The position numbers were made by a program, and so were the translations under genes. Below are positions 10,265 through 20,722 of a stretch of 43,874 nucleotides of DNA, one piece after another. Origin of the DNA: Ettlia oleoabundans (taxonomy: Eukaryota > Chlorophyta > Chlorophyceae > Chlamydomonadales); assembly GCA_019693395.1 (NCBI GenBank), contig JAAMXP010001235.1, positions 3,433 to 47,306 of the forward strand. Reading direction: 5' to 3'. Each line of letters begins with the position of its first letter. Position 1 is the first letter of the stretch. The notes under the pieces were generated by a model. The model ran no database searches. It was given only the letters and a program-made list of their open reading frames with translations, and was not told the DNA's origin.

Positions 10265-13200
10265 ATGGTTGCTAGATGGGATGCAGCAGCAACCATACAT
10301 CAAGATGCCCGCCAGCCAGCGTCTCGCCGCGGTCCCGCCACCGCCATCGCCAGCAGCACTGTGAGGCAGCTGGCCAGGAGGCACCCACGCCGTCACACTG
10401 TGCCACCACGTCAGACAGCAGTAGCAGCCGCGGCAGCTGGCAGCAGCTGGCTGAATGAGGAGATTGAGGCGAGGCCACCTGCTGCTCCCTCCCCGCTGCT
10501 GCATAGCGCTGACCTGGCGCCTGTGCCGCCCTCTCACCGCACCTTCTCCGCCTTTGACATGGCAGCCCTGTGGATAGGGCTGGTTGTGTCCGTGTCCTCC
10601 TGGTTCCTGGCTGGCGGTTTGGTGGACCTGGGCATGTCGTGGCAGCAGGGGGTGGCGTGCGTGTTTGTGGGCAACGCGCTGGTGCTGGTGCCCGTGGTGC
10701 TCATGGGGCATGCAGGAGTCAAGTATGGGGTGAGTCAAAGTGCCTGCACCTCAATCAACTCTCCTACTCTCACCTGAGCTGAGCTGGTGGATTGAACTGA
10801 CATGTGTTGATTCACCAATGTTCCTCTCTCATCTATCCTGCACAGCCACCGGAGTTCATTGGCTGCCTGCCCCGTGACGCTGCTGCCCCGCTTGCCTACA
10901 GGTACCAGCAGTGGGGCACCGGCATTGTGGGTGAGGCTGCTCGCTTTACTGAAGCCCTGCATGCCTGCACTCCCTTCCCGCAGGCCCCCTTCCCCGTGCT
11001 GGCCAGGAGCAGCTTTGGGGTGCGGGGCGCCGTACTGCCGGCTGTGCTGCGGGGCATGGTGGCAGCTGGCTGGTTTGGTGTCAACACATGGCTGGGGGGC
11101 GCAGCCATACACCAAATGGCGCAGACGCTGGCGGGCGGGGCGCTGGGTGGCGATGCTGTCATCGGCTGGTTGGGCATCAGCGCGGCGCAGCTGGCCTGCT
11201 TCCTGACGTTCTGGGCGGTGCAGGTGGGGCCCATGCAGAGGGTGAGGGGGGCTGGGGCCTGGTGGGCTGGCATGGGGTCAGGGGTGCTTGGCTGGTGATG
11301 CCCCACAAATGCCGCACTGGTTGCTGGGGGTGAGGTGGGGGTGTCGGGGTGATGCTCAGGCTTTGAAGCTCACCACTCCTCCGGCATCCAGTTGCCGCAA
11401 GCCGCCCCCTGGAGCAGCCCGCCGTCGCCACACCCGGGCATTGCGGCCCTTGGTCCCGACCTTCCTTCCATCCCCTGGCCCCCCACTTCCCACGCTGTGC
11501 TGCGACACCTCCTTCCCACGTACTGGGCGCTGCTGTGGCTGCTGCCCTGTGGCTCCCCGCAGCTGGGCATTCTGCTGAAGGGCATGGAGGGCATTCGTTT
11601 GCTGGAGAAGTACAGTGCACCGGTGCTGATATTGCTGACAGGCACGCTGCTGGGCTGGGCAGTGAGCGCGGCTGGCGGCTTTGGCCCCATGCTGTCCACT
11701 CCCAGCCAGTTTGCACCGGGCATGCCCCAGTCGGGTCGCTTCTGGTCTGTGTTCCTGCCCTCACTTAGCTCCCAGATGGGCTACTGGGCCAGCTGGCACT
11801 CAACATACCAGACTTCACAAGGCAAGGGCGGTGGGCAGGTGATGGGAGTGTGCCCCGGCACTTGTGACCGTTGAACACAGTGGTGGGCAGTTGCTTGTTG
11901 GTAGGGATGGATGGTAGTCAGCACCCGTAGTAGAACGGGCACCAGTGCCACACATGCGGCAGGCCCTGAATTAAGTGGGTGATGCAGAGGTGCTCAGACG
12001 CCTGCTACCATGCGCNNNNNNNNNNNNNNNNNNNNNNNNNCCCCCCCGCAGGTATGCCAGGAGCCAGCGTGCACAGCTGGTGGGTCAGGCGGTGGGCCTA
12101 CCGCTGTTCATGGCGGCATTCACCTTCTGCGGCCTGGCAGTCACCTCGGGTGCGTGCAAGCGGCGCGACGGTGGGGATGCATGCTGCTACCCCTCTGCAC
12201 AGGGCGCATACATCTATGGGAAGCAGGTTCCTGTTTGGTCAGCCTAGCAGCTGTTGGTGGCATGCTGTGGGCATGGCGCATGTGTGCTGCCTGTTTGGCT
12301 CCTCCTGCTGCGTTGCAAGGGCGTTACCGCCAGCGAGGTGAGACACTCGAATCGGCACAGCCTGTTGCTGACTTTGGATTGCCACACCCACTTGTGCCCT
12401 GCTGGGCGGCGCAGCCACTGTGGTGCTGTTTGGCGCTCCCATCTCTGACCCCATTGCCCTGCTGAGCAAGCTGCGGGGGGTGGGGCCCATCTGCGCCGCG
12501 TTGCTGGGTCTGACCCTAGCCACCCTGACCACCAACATCGCCGCAAACGTGGTGGCGCCCGCCAACACCTTTGTCAGCCTGGCGCCCGGGCGCTTCAGCT
12601 TTGAGGGCGGCGCGCTGCTGACCAGTGTTGCGGGACTGCTCATCAAGCCCTGGCGCCTAGTGGCAAGCACCGGCGCATTCTACAGCTGGCTCATCGCCTA
12701 CAGTGAGCCCGCTGGGCTGCTGCCTCTGGGCCTGGCCTGCTGCACAGTGCCGAGCATGGGCTGGATGGCATGTGGCTTGCGTGATGGAGGGGCCATGCCT
12801 TCCCTAGCCTGCTTTAGCATGACCTGCAACGTTCCTGCTGCCGCTGCTGCCACTTGCACCAATGTGTCCCCGCCGTCTGGCCCGCCATCCACCTCCCTGC
12901 CACCCGGGTCACTGTGTTGCAGGCGTGCTGCTGGGCCCCATCAGCGGCATCATGCTGGCTGACTACTACCTGCTGCGCAACCGACGCCTTGACCTGGACG
13001 CACTCTACAGCGCTGATCCGGGTGCAGCCTACCATTATAGCCATGGGTGGAACCCCGCGGCAGTGGCGGCGCTGATGGCAGGGGCTGTGCCCACTCTGCC
13101 CGGGATGCTGCACAGCCTGTTTGGCACCCCCGTGCCCTGCCTCTTCCTGCACCTCTACAACCTGGCCTGGTTTGTGGGGTTCTTTGTGGGGGCCGCCACA

Positions 13201-13269
13201 TATGTGCTGCTCATGAGGCGGCGGTACTGGCTGCAGCCGCAAGAGGTGCTGGTGGGCCGGGCAGCCTGA
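10265..13269 (+). CDS. NCS1-family nucleobase transporter, plastid type, with apparent frameshift
   Basis: Nucleobase:cation symporter-1 protein, closest in motif order to plant PLUTO, the plastid uracil/purine transporter. Six exons: 10265-10729, 10984-11223, 11563-11821, 12052-12149, 12415-12702 and 12923-13269. Seen: a basic Ala/Arg/Thr N-terminus like a transit peptide; SAFDMAALWIGLVVSVSSWF; YG/APFPVLARSSFGVRG across intron 1; WFGVNTWLGG; GMEGIRLLEKYSAP; TLATLTTNIAANVVAPANTF; and LLGPISGIMLADYYLLRNRR. About 12 membrane helices are expected. One base is missing at 11791-11792: the frame reads GYWA, then LALNIPDFTR one frame over. With one base restored the total is 565 residues and every other phase agrees. 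Intron 3 has a GC donor and contains the 25-N gap. A TGTAA lies at 13387. Confidence 0.9.
12016..12040. other. Assembly gap (25 N)
   Basis: Twenty-five N bases inside NCS1 intron 3. The flanking C-run suggests a hard-to-sequence stretch; the true gap length is unknown. Confidence 1.
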
Positions 13270-13680
13270 GGGCAAGGCCACCGCGGATCCCTACTCTTTG
13301 CACCACCACAGCTTGAACCTGCTGGCAGTGTCACCTCAGGCTGTTGTGATGCCAAGTTGGTCCTCCTCGCTGATGCACAGCTACATTGTAAATTGGTTCT
13401 GGGCGCCGATCTCAATGGCCCATCGGATCCGCAGCAAGAAACACGCACTGTGCCACCTGCATAGCGGCTTCCTGCTTGGCATCCTTCCGGCCCTCCTACC
13501 CAGATCTGCCGCTGAGCAACTGTGCTGTGCCAACTGGTTGGCAACAGTTCTACGCAACATGGCAATGCCAACTGCCACGCTGTAAGCCCGAGCAATAAGA
13601 GTGAATTCAACTGGCCAACCTTGGACCACACAGCCCCCCCTCCCCAAGACTCCGTCGCCCCGACTTCAGCTCGCCTCACC
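13270..13680. other. Intergenic region between NCS1 and ABA4-like genes
   Basis: No supported gene. TGTAA at 13387-13391, 118 bp past the NCS1 stop, is the likely poly(A) signal. The remainder should hold the ABA4-like promoter. Confidence 0.6.
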
Positions 13681-14623
13681 ATGCCGCTGCCCTTCTTGCC
13701 CCTCACGGATGATCAGCTCTGGCCTTTGACCTAGTAAGAGGCTGGCTGCGGGGTGCTGGCTGGATGGGGTGTCTTCTTTGCCTGTGTCGGGCACAGCTGG
13801 TGCTCCTGCAACCTAGCCCCTCAGCACTTACTGCCTCTGCTGCTGACCTGCAGTGCCATCTATCCAGCCTGGACCCTGATGCTGGCAGCCCCCTCGCTGG
13901 CGCCTCACTGTGCCGCTCAGTGTCGCCACAGCCGTGGGCCTGTCGGCCCTCTACTCCCTCTTGTCCCTCAATTTTGGGCTGCTGGGGCGCTCGCGCTACG
14001 GCTTTCGCAACAATTTCACCTATGAGGGCGTGAGTCGCACGCTGAAGCAGCAAGAGGTGGGTGCAAGTTGCAGGCTGGGTGGCTGGGCAGAGGGTCATGA
14101 GCCCTGGCATGACCCATACAAATTGGCAGGGCAGGAAGTCGTGGCAAGGCCATCTGCCAAGGCCTCTAGCTGCCCTTCGAAGGGACTTCCCGCCCGCATG
14201 CTGACAGTAGTGGCCCCTTCTGTGCATGTGCATGCGCATGTAGTGTGTCAGGTTGTGTTGCCCGCATGGACCCACATGGTCAGCATGGACCTGTGGCTGG
14301 GAGTGTGCCAGCTGCTGGACAGCCGCGCCACCGTGAGGTGCAGGGAGGCAGGGTGTTATGCAAAGGGGAGGGCAGGGCAGGGCAGCCACATCTGGCCAAA
14401 CATGTTCACACACACACCAAGGTGCATGGGTGCCGGTTCCTTCACCCAGATGTGAACCCCACCCTTCATCCACACGCAGGGCATGCCTCGGTGGGCCGTT
14501 GCGCCGCCCATGTTCATGACCATGTTTTCAGGGCCGCTAGGCACACTCATGTACCTGGCCCTGCGCTGCCTGCTGGGGAGCAAGGCGCACACACACCTGG
14601 ATCAGCAGGGCAAGAGCTACTGA
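13681..14623 (+). CDS. ABA4: ABA4-like membrane protein (DUF4281), with apparent frameshift
   Basis: ABA4 is needed for neoxanthin formation in plants; related short membrane proteins occur in algae and cyanobacteria. Four exons: 13681-13733, 13854-14056, 14252-14332 and 14480-14623. Seen: AIYPAWTLMLAAP then RWRLTVPLSVATAVGL (family pattern APRWRxT); WTHMVSMDLWLGVCQLLDSR, matching the ABA4 W-x-H-x6-DL block; and GMPRWAVAPPMFMTMFSGPL, matching the C-terminal GPLG block. These give four likely membrane helices. An extra base near 13894 shifts the frame between AAP and RWRL. With it removed the protein is 159 residues and all splice phases agree. No clear transit peptide precedes ATG 13681, so a further upstream exon is possible. 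The specific neoxanthin role is inferred from the family only. Confidence 0.82.
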
Positions 14624-15046
14624 GGCATGGGCACCGGCAGTAGGAGAGGTGTGGTGCGGTGTACCGATGTTCAAGCGGCTGTTGCTGGACCAGCTGATTG
14701 TTGTTAAGCTGCTCTCAAGGCATGACGTTACAAGCTTGACAAGCGGGCAGCAGGCATATGTGCCGCACTGAGTGGCCATGTGGTGACAATGAGGAGCACA
14801 GGGGTGTCCAGACAAGGTGGGGAAGCAGCGAGGCACAAGGGGATGTAGTTCAGGAGCTGGCAGCAATGGAGGCTGAAGAACAAAGGTACAAAAAAGGTAC
14901 AACATGATGGTAACCTGCACAAGTGATAGGTAGATTGGCCACTGGTGGGCTGTGACTCTTGGCCACTGGTAGGCTGCAACCTGCTCTCCTTGCTTGCTCG
15001 GGGGTTAGGGAGACGCTCAGCTACTGCCTGCCAGAGCAGGCTGCCA
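14624..15046. other. Convergent intergenic region, ABA4-like / ATG6
   Basis: Shared 3' flank of two convergent genes. TTACA at 14728-14732 reads TGTAA on the minus strand, 315 bp past the ATG6 stop, and may be its poly(A) signal. No gene is seen. Confidence 0.55.
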
Positions 15047-17930
15047 CTACTGCGACCCGCGCCCACCAGCTGCTGCGGCCATTGCTGCCCTGCCCACGCC
15101 GCCAGCCACCACAGCCGCTGCTGCCGCGCCTGCAAAGTCCTCACGTTGCAGCGCTGCAACGGGGGGCATGCCCATACCACCAGCGCTAGCGCCAGCACTG
15201 CCGTCCCCCTGGCTGCCCCCCAGTGCAGTGCCGGCCGCTTGTGGCACCTCCAGCATAGCCAGCGCGTACTTAAGCACGAACTTTAGGTCCACCAGCATGT
15301 GCTTCAGGGCACGGGTCCAGCTCTTGTCCTTGTTGAACTGAAGCCTGATGGTGAGCCCCGCAACGCGGTCACCCTCAATGGGGCAGGGCAGCGCAAAGCG
15401 GTTGCCCTGACCGTCCACAGCACCACGCGACACCAGCCAGTCAGCCAGCTGTCGCAGGCAGGTGAGGAAGCCAACCTGCGCCTTGTCATACGATGCACAC
15501 AGGAACTTGCTGACAGGGCCATACAGCTCGTACACCTGGCCGCCGCCGCGCGCAACCTCAGCAACCTGCGGGTAACTGCCCTGAGGCAGCAGGCGGTAGC
15601 CGCGGAATTGGACCTTCAACGCCTGCGCGCACGGTGGTTTCACAGGAGGGCTGGGTGGCTGGGTGGGTGGGTGGGTGGGGACTGTGTGGGGATAGAGTGG
15701 TGAGGGACGTAGCAACCAAAGGGTAGTGGTGGAGGGGGAGAAGTCCTCGCTGGCTGGAGCATCATCAGAGAGGAAGGGGTGAGGCGGATGTGACGCTGCA
15801 GCTGGAAGTGTCAACAACAGAGGGAGACAGCGTGGTGATCTCCTACCAGCATCCCGCCCCAGTGCCACTTGCACAGCTGCTCTCGCCTTTGCCAGTGTTG
15901 CCAGGAGCAGAACAGCGTGCCCCCAAGCCGCGTTGATCTCATCCCACTCCACCGCCTGCTGCGCAGTGCGTCCAAGGCGCAGGCCGCTGATGGTCCCGCA
16001 CGCGCCGTCAAACCAGATGCGGAAGACATCGTGGTGCACGCTGGTGCGACGCAGCATGGACAGCGCGGCGCTGCTGGACTCAAGCCTGCATCAGGCAGGA
16101 AGAGGCGGCAGGCAAGCGGCGGCAAGAAAAGAAGGAATGAGAGGGAGGGATGGCGGCACCACGGGGGGTGGCAAGGAGGCGAGTGAGGGCAGGGAGCGGA
16201 ATGCATGCAGGCAGCGCCAGGATGCACAGGCCAGATGCAATCAGTGGCACTTGCCCGTTTGCCCCATCCATGTGTCAAATACAGGACCAATGGTTGCCCC
16301 CTCCCTCCAAGGTCTTCACACGCGCATAATACTTAACCAACACACAACGCATGCGCATGCCCCCCCACCCCCCCACGCCATAAGCCACAACCTGTGCTCC
16401 AGTGCGTCCCTTTCCCCCATGTGGTCCCACAGGCGCAGCTGGAAGTCGTTGAATGCGTGCCAGTAGCGCGCCTCCTGCACATCCAGATCACCAGCCTGCG
16501 CCTCAACACCCGCCAGCTCAGCCTGGGCCGCTGCCAGCTCAGCCTCACAAGCCTCAACCCGCTCACTGCACGCCAGCAGGGGGAGGGAGGTGGGAGGGGA
16601 AGGAAGGGAAGGCGGGCAGGTGGGTGACAACAGACGGGTGGTTGGCATGTTCTTGTCCATTACGCATGGCAAGCGCCCAACCCCTGCAATAAAACACATC
16701 CCTGACAGCGCCACACATAGACTGCAATAAAACGCCACAGATAGAGGCAGATCTAGAAGCGCAGGCCGCACTAATGGCACACCACAAAAGCAAGCTGCTG
16801 CTGCTGACAAAGCCAGCCCATACTGATAACCACCTGAGGGCTGCCCTTGTGCATTCCCCCTGCCCTGCTGCTGCTGCGGGAGCTCACCGCTCGCGTTGCA
16901 CCTCCTGACGTGCCTGTGCTGCCTGTCGCTCAAACTCTTGCTGCCCCAGCGGCTGCATCCCCTCGGCCTCCAGCCGTGACAGCGCAGACTCATAGGCAGA
17001 CACCTCCTGTGTTGTGGTGCTTGGTGGTGGGTGGGTGGTGGGTGTGCCCGTGGTAGTGGGGTGGGATGAGGGTTGAGGTCGGGTGGGCACATTGGCACAG
17101 GCATGCAGACTGGCATTAAAGCACTTCAACCCAACAACATAAAGCCACTCTGCGCAACTCAAATGCGCCTGACATGCTCGCTGCAGGGCGATGCACTCCA
17201 CATCGCCCAGTACCCAAGCAACTACTCCCACAGCATACCGTACACCAAAGAAGCAACAACTCAACCGTGCACCCAATGAAATAGCCCCCCACCCCCCACC
17301 CCACTCCGCTCAAAGTGGTGTTCACCTGCTGCAGCTGCCCCAGCTGCGCCTCAAGCTCTCTGTGCACCTCGGACGCACACTCGGTGCACAGCGGCAGATC
17401 CACGCCTGACTCCTCGCTCGCCACATCAAACACACGACTTAGCGCACGCAGCTTCTGGTCAAAAGGAATGCGCTGCACTCCGCTAGGTCCGCCCTCAAGC
17501 AGAGCTGACTGCGCAGTGGCGGCAGCGCGGGTGGATGCAGTGCTGCCCCCATTGCCGCCGCCTGGGAGCACCACAAACGACTCCTCCACACGCCGGGCTG
17601 CCCACCCTGCCAGGGCAGCCAGCCTTAAACGTAAAAAGTTGCGGTCAGGAGCTACAATAGTGTGGACTGGACCTGCTATGTGCCTACGAGCTGCTCATAG
17701 GTGCACAACCCGCACATACCTGCGCCGGCACTGGTGCTGCTGCTGGCAGGGTGCGGCTGCAAGTTCCTAACTGCGGCGGTGGCCTCGTCTACGGTGCCCA
17801 GCAGAAGAAAAGACTCCTCCAGTCGCGCTGAGAGCCCGGAGCCGCTGCCCGAAAGCCGGAGACCAGCGGTGTCGTGCTCTCCAAGCTGCAGACGAGCCCT
17901 GCACTGCTGGCACGTCAATATAGGGTCCAT
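15047..17930 (-). CDS. ATG6: Beclin 1 / ATG6 autophagy protein
   Basis: Core subunit of the class III PI3-kinase (VPS34) complexes for autophagosome formation and endosomal sorting. Six exons: 17930-17720, 17597-17326, 17006-16888, 16565-16392, 16085-15869 and 15622-15047. All phases agree and give 522 residues. Seen: an N-terminal CxxC (CQQC, residues 7-10); EESFVVLPGG; a second CxxC (CTEC, about 141-144) opening the coiled coil; EARYWHAFNDFQLRLWDHM; then the beta-alpha repeat domain with INAAWGHAVLLL, QFRGYRLLPQGSYPQVAEV, LYGPVSKF and QFNKDKSWTRALKHMLVDLK. A Gly/Ala-rich tail of about 55 residues follows. The exon 2 start could be nine bases further upstream, also in phase. The aromatic-finger position reads FLC rather than the usual aromatic residues. 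It is head-to-head with USE1. Confidence 0.95.
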
Positions 17931-18097
17931 ATCGATGCAAGATGCTATGTACAATGCTGCAGAGGGAACTAAGGCACGAAGTTGGCGCCAGCAGGGCTCC
18001 AGCTGGGCTCTTGGCTCCCCCTAAAAATATCAACGAAGCCTTTCCCGAACCTCAGCTCTCCCATATGCTAGTGTCATCATGTGCTAGCGCTAATCAA
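17931..18097. promoter_or_regulatory. Shared ATG6/USE1 divergent promoter region
   Basis: Only 167 bp separate the two start codons, so both 5' UTRs and core promoters must lie here or overlap the first exons. I see no obvious TATA box. Confidence 0.5.
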
Positions 18098-20060
18098 ATG
18101 TCCGAATTGCCATCCCCTACCTCGGGGTTATTCCTGGAGGTGTCGTTCAGGCGCCTGCTGGCTAGCTGCGAGGACATCGTGGCTGGCAAATCTCTGGCCA
18201 GACCAGACTTGGTTGATAACTGGCAACGCAGCCCTGTGTTCCATCACGTGAGTGCCCACGCTGGTGCCGCTGGCGGCACAGATGTGCCACCGCGGGCCCC
18301 GACAAGTCCCACTGCTCTCTCATCAACCAATACTCGTCTGCCACCATTCTGCACAGTAGTATATCGACACGCTTCAGGAGCAATTGGCAGATTTGGAGGC
18401 CTCAGCAGGCAGCAGGCGCGTTGCATATAGTGTGCATGAATGATCAGCCTGCCCTAGCCCCATTTTAGTCGTGTTACGAGTGACACTCAACGTAACAGCA
18501 CTTTGCAGGCTTCGACGCACGTTGTTGCAGCAGTACCATGAGCATGTGGAAGTGCTGGTCAGCCAGTTAAAGCAAGCGGACGTGCCCGCGTTCTGCGGCA
18601 TGACTCACCAGCACGCTGCATTGCCATCAGCACCACAGCAGCAGGAGGAATTGGCAGCACCCCCGGAAAAAACAGTCCAGGGGACAACACTAAACTCAGC
18701 CACCAGAACCATTGCAGCAGCATCGCCGGTGCCAGTGGCCCGCATGCCAACGCTTCCACCGAAAAGCGCGGCAGCCTCTGGAGCACAAGTGCCAAGAACA
18801 TCAGCAGCAGCAGCAGTAGCACAGCCGCCTGCCTCATCTGCAGGCAACAGCATTCTTCAGACGCAGCAGCAGCTGCATGTGAGCACATGTGCATTACATC
18901 ACACTGTCTCCCAAATCCCATGTGCCAGCCAGCTTGCGCAACTTGCTCTGCCGCCCATGCCGTTGTTGTACAGCCTGCCAGTCCCAATCCTTTGGCATGG
19001 CAACACTCCCCCGCCTCACCAGCTGCTGCAGTGGGCATTGGTTCAGCCCACTGTCCAGCTCCCCCCCGCCTATTTCCCGATGCTGTTAGCTGCTTGCGCT
19101 GCGGGGTGTGTGGCCATGTGTGTTGATTTCAGGACGACCTGAGTGAGGAGCTGGCTGTGATGGCGGCACGGCTGAAGAGCAACACCCAGGCCATGGAGGG
19201 GCGGGTCAAGGAGCGCGGTCAGCTGCTGGACAGTGCTGAGTCCGCACTAGACACCAGTCTGCAGGTGAGTGGCATGTGGGCATGTGGGCAGGCAGGCAGG
19301 TGGTGGGCGTGCACATGGGGGCCGGCTGGTGCGCTTGCTGCACCAACACGTTGGCTGCCCAATCTCAAGCCCAGTGAGGCCTTTGGCTGCGGGTGCATTG
19401 TCTGCTGAGCTGGAGGGGTGGCATTTTGTGCTGATGCACCGCTGTATAATGTGAAGGTGCATCCCTACCAACACATAAGTGTATGACACTCTGATACACG
19501 CTCTGCTGCCCCTACTTTTTCGTGCAGAAAACGCGGGACAGCAGGCAGCGTGCGGGGCACATCCACAGGCGTGGGCGCCTCAACTTCTGCCTCACCTGCC
19601 TCGTCATGCTCATCATTGGCCTGCTGTTCGCGGGTACGCGCCTGGCTGATTGGAAATGTGAGGGTGTATGTGGTGTGTGTGGTGGGAAGTGGGGTATGAT
19701 AGCAATAGTGGTGCCTGGATACGGAGCCCCTTGCCGCACCCAGCTTGCGTGCTTGCCTCCTGCCTAGAGCTGCGCAAGCCATGCCTGGCATGCCTGGGCA
19801 GCAGGGCACTCAAGCGCTTGGGCCTTAACTGCACCAGTTACCTTTGCCTTGTTGCCGTGATGCTTTATCTGGCATCCAGCAGATCAGTGTGCTAGTTTTT
19901 GATTGCCAATGCAGGCATGTATGTGTTCATACGGCTGACACGGCTGGCAGGCTACAGAGCCATGCCGGTGCCTGCACCCATACCAGCAGCCGCTGCATCT
20001 GTACCGCCACCTGCAGCCGCTCCGCCTATGCCTATGTATGAGCAGCACTACGAACTGTGA
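18098..20060 (+). CDS. USE1: Vesicle transport SNARE USE1
   Basis: Qc-type SNARE of the ER, which acts with syntaxin 18, SEC20 and SEC22 and the DSL1/NRZ tether in Golgi-to-ER retrograde fusion. Six exons: 18098-18247, 18360-18431, 18531-18878, 19133-19264, 19528-19633 and 19915-20060, for 317 residues. Seen: an N-terminal FRRLLASCEDI helix like other USE1 proteins, YIDTLQEQLADLEAS, a long Pro/Ala/Gln linker, the SNARE helix (DDLSEELAVMAARLKSNTQA onward), and a tail-anchor helix with LTCLVMLIIGLLFAGMYVFI. A Pro/Ala-rich luminal tail of about 42 residues follows, ending HYEL. The intron 2 boundaries were chosen by phase and by similarity to plant USE1. A TGTAA lies at 20077-20081. Confidence 0.88.
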
Positions 20061-20722
20061 TGATACATATGGCTCGTGTAACAAGCCAACACCCCCGCTT
20101 GCTGAGCCCTGGTATCATACCAGTACCATGCTGCGGTAGCTGCAGCCCATGGGCAGGCAGGCCATATCCTGCTGCTGTAGAATGGATAAGTTGTCTGTTG
20201 CGCACAACCACCGGACATATTGGCCACCTCCGCCGTGTGCCCGTACGCGACCAGGAGAGGTGGCGCGAGCCGGGGCGGTGGCGGCTCTTGGCAGTGCTGG
20301 TAACTATATAGAGCGCTGGGAAGGACGTGTTGCGGGGTATAGCAGGGGAGAAAAGCAGGGCACCAACATAAAAGTTAGCAGATATCCCACTGCTGTTGTG
20401 TGCCAGGTTGTTTGCGGGTCTCCGTATCGCGCGCGCTGTAGCCATACTTGAAGCCGGTTTATGCTCTCGAACGACGCTGCTTTACACTTTGATGAGCGTG
20501 TGGATGTCGGAGGAGGAACACGCGCGATGAGTACGTTTGCGTTTCGAATGCGTGGCCGCCACCGTCACCGTCATGAGCCCCCGTCATCTACGTCACTACA
20601 ATCTGGCGTCTCGCCATCTTTAGCATTCATGCCAGCCGATATTCATACTGGTTTGCCCAACATTGCCAGATGGAGTTGGTTTTTGCTCTGGAGGAGGTGA
20701 GTGCTGCGGAGCCCACAGTTCA
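20061..20722. other. Intergenic region between USE1 and DUF506 genes
   Basis: TGTAA at 20077-20081 follows the USE1 stop by 17 bp. The short reading frames here lack splice or homology support. I see no RNA gene or repeat. Confidence 0.55.

Noticed and set aside
13854..14056. An extra intron instead of a frameshift in ABA4-like exon 2
   Set aside because: The frame change takes place within a few bases of conserved sequence, leaving no room for an intron with GT/GC and AG ends.
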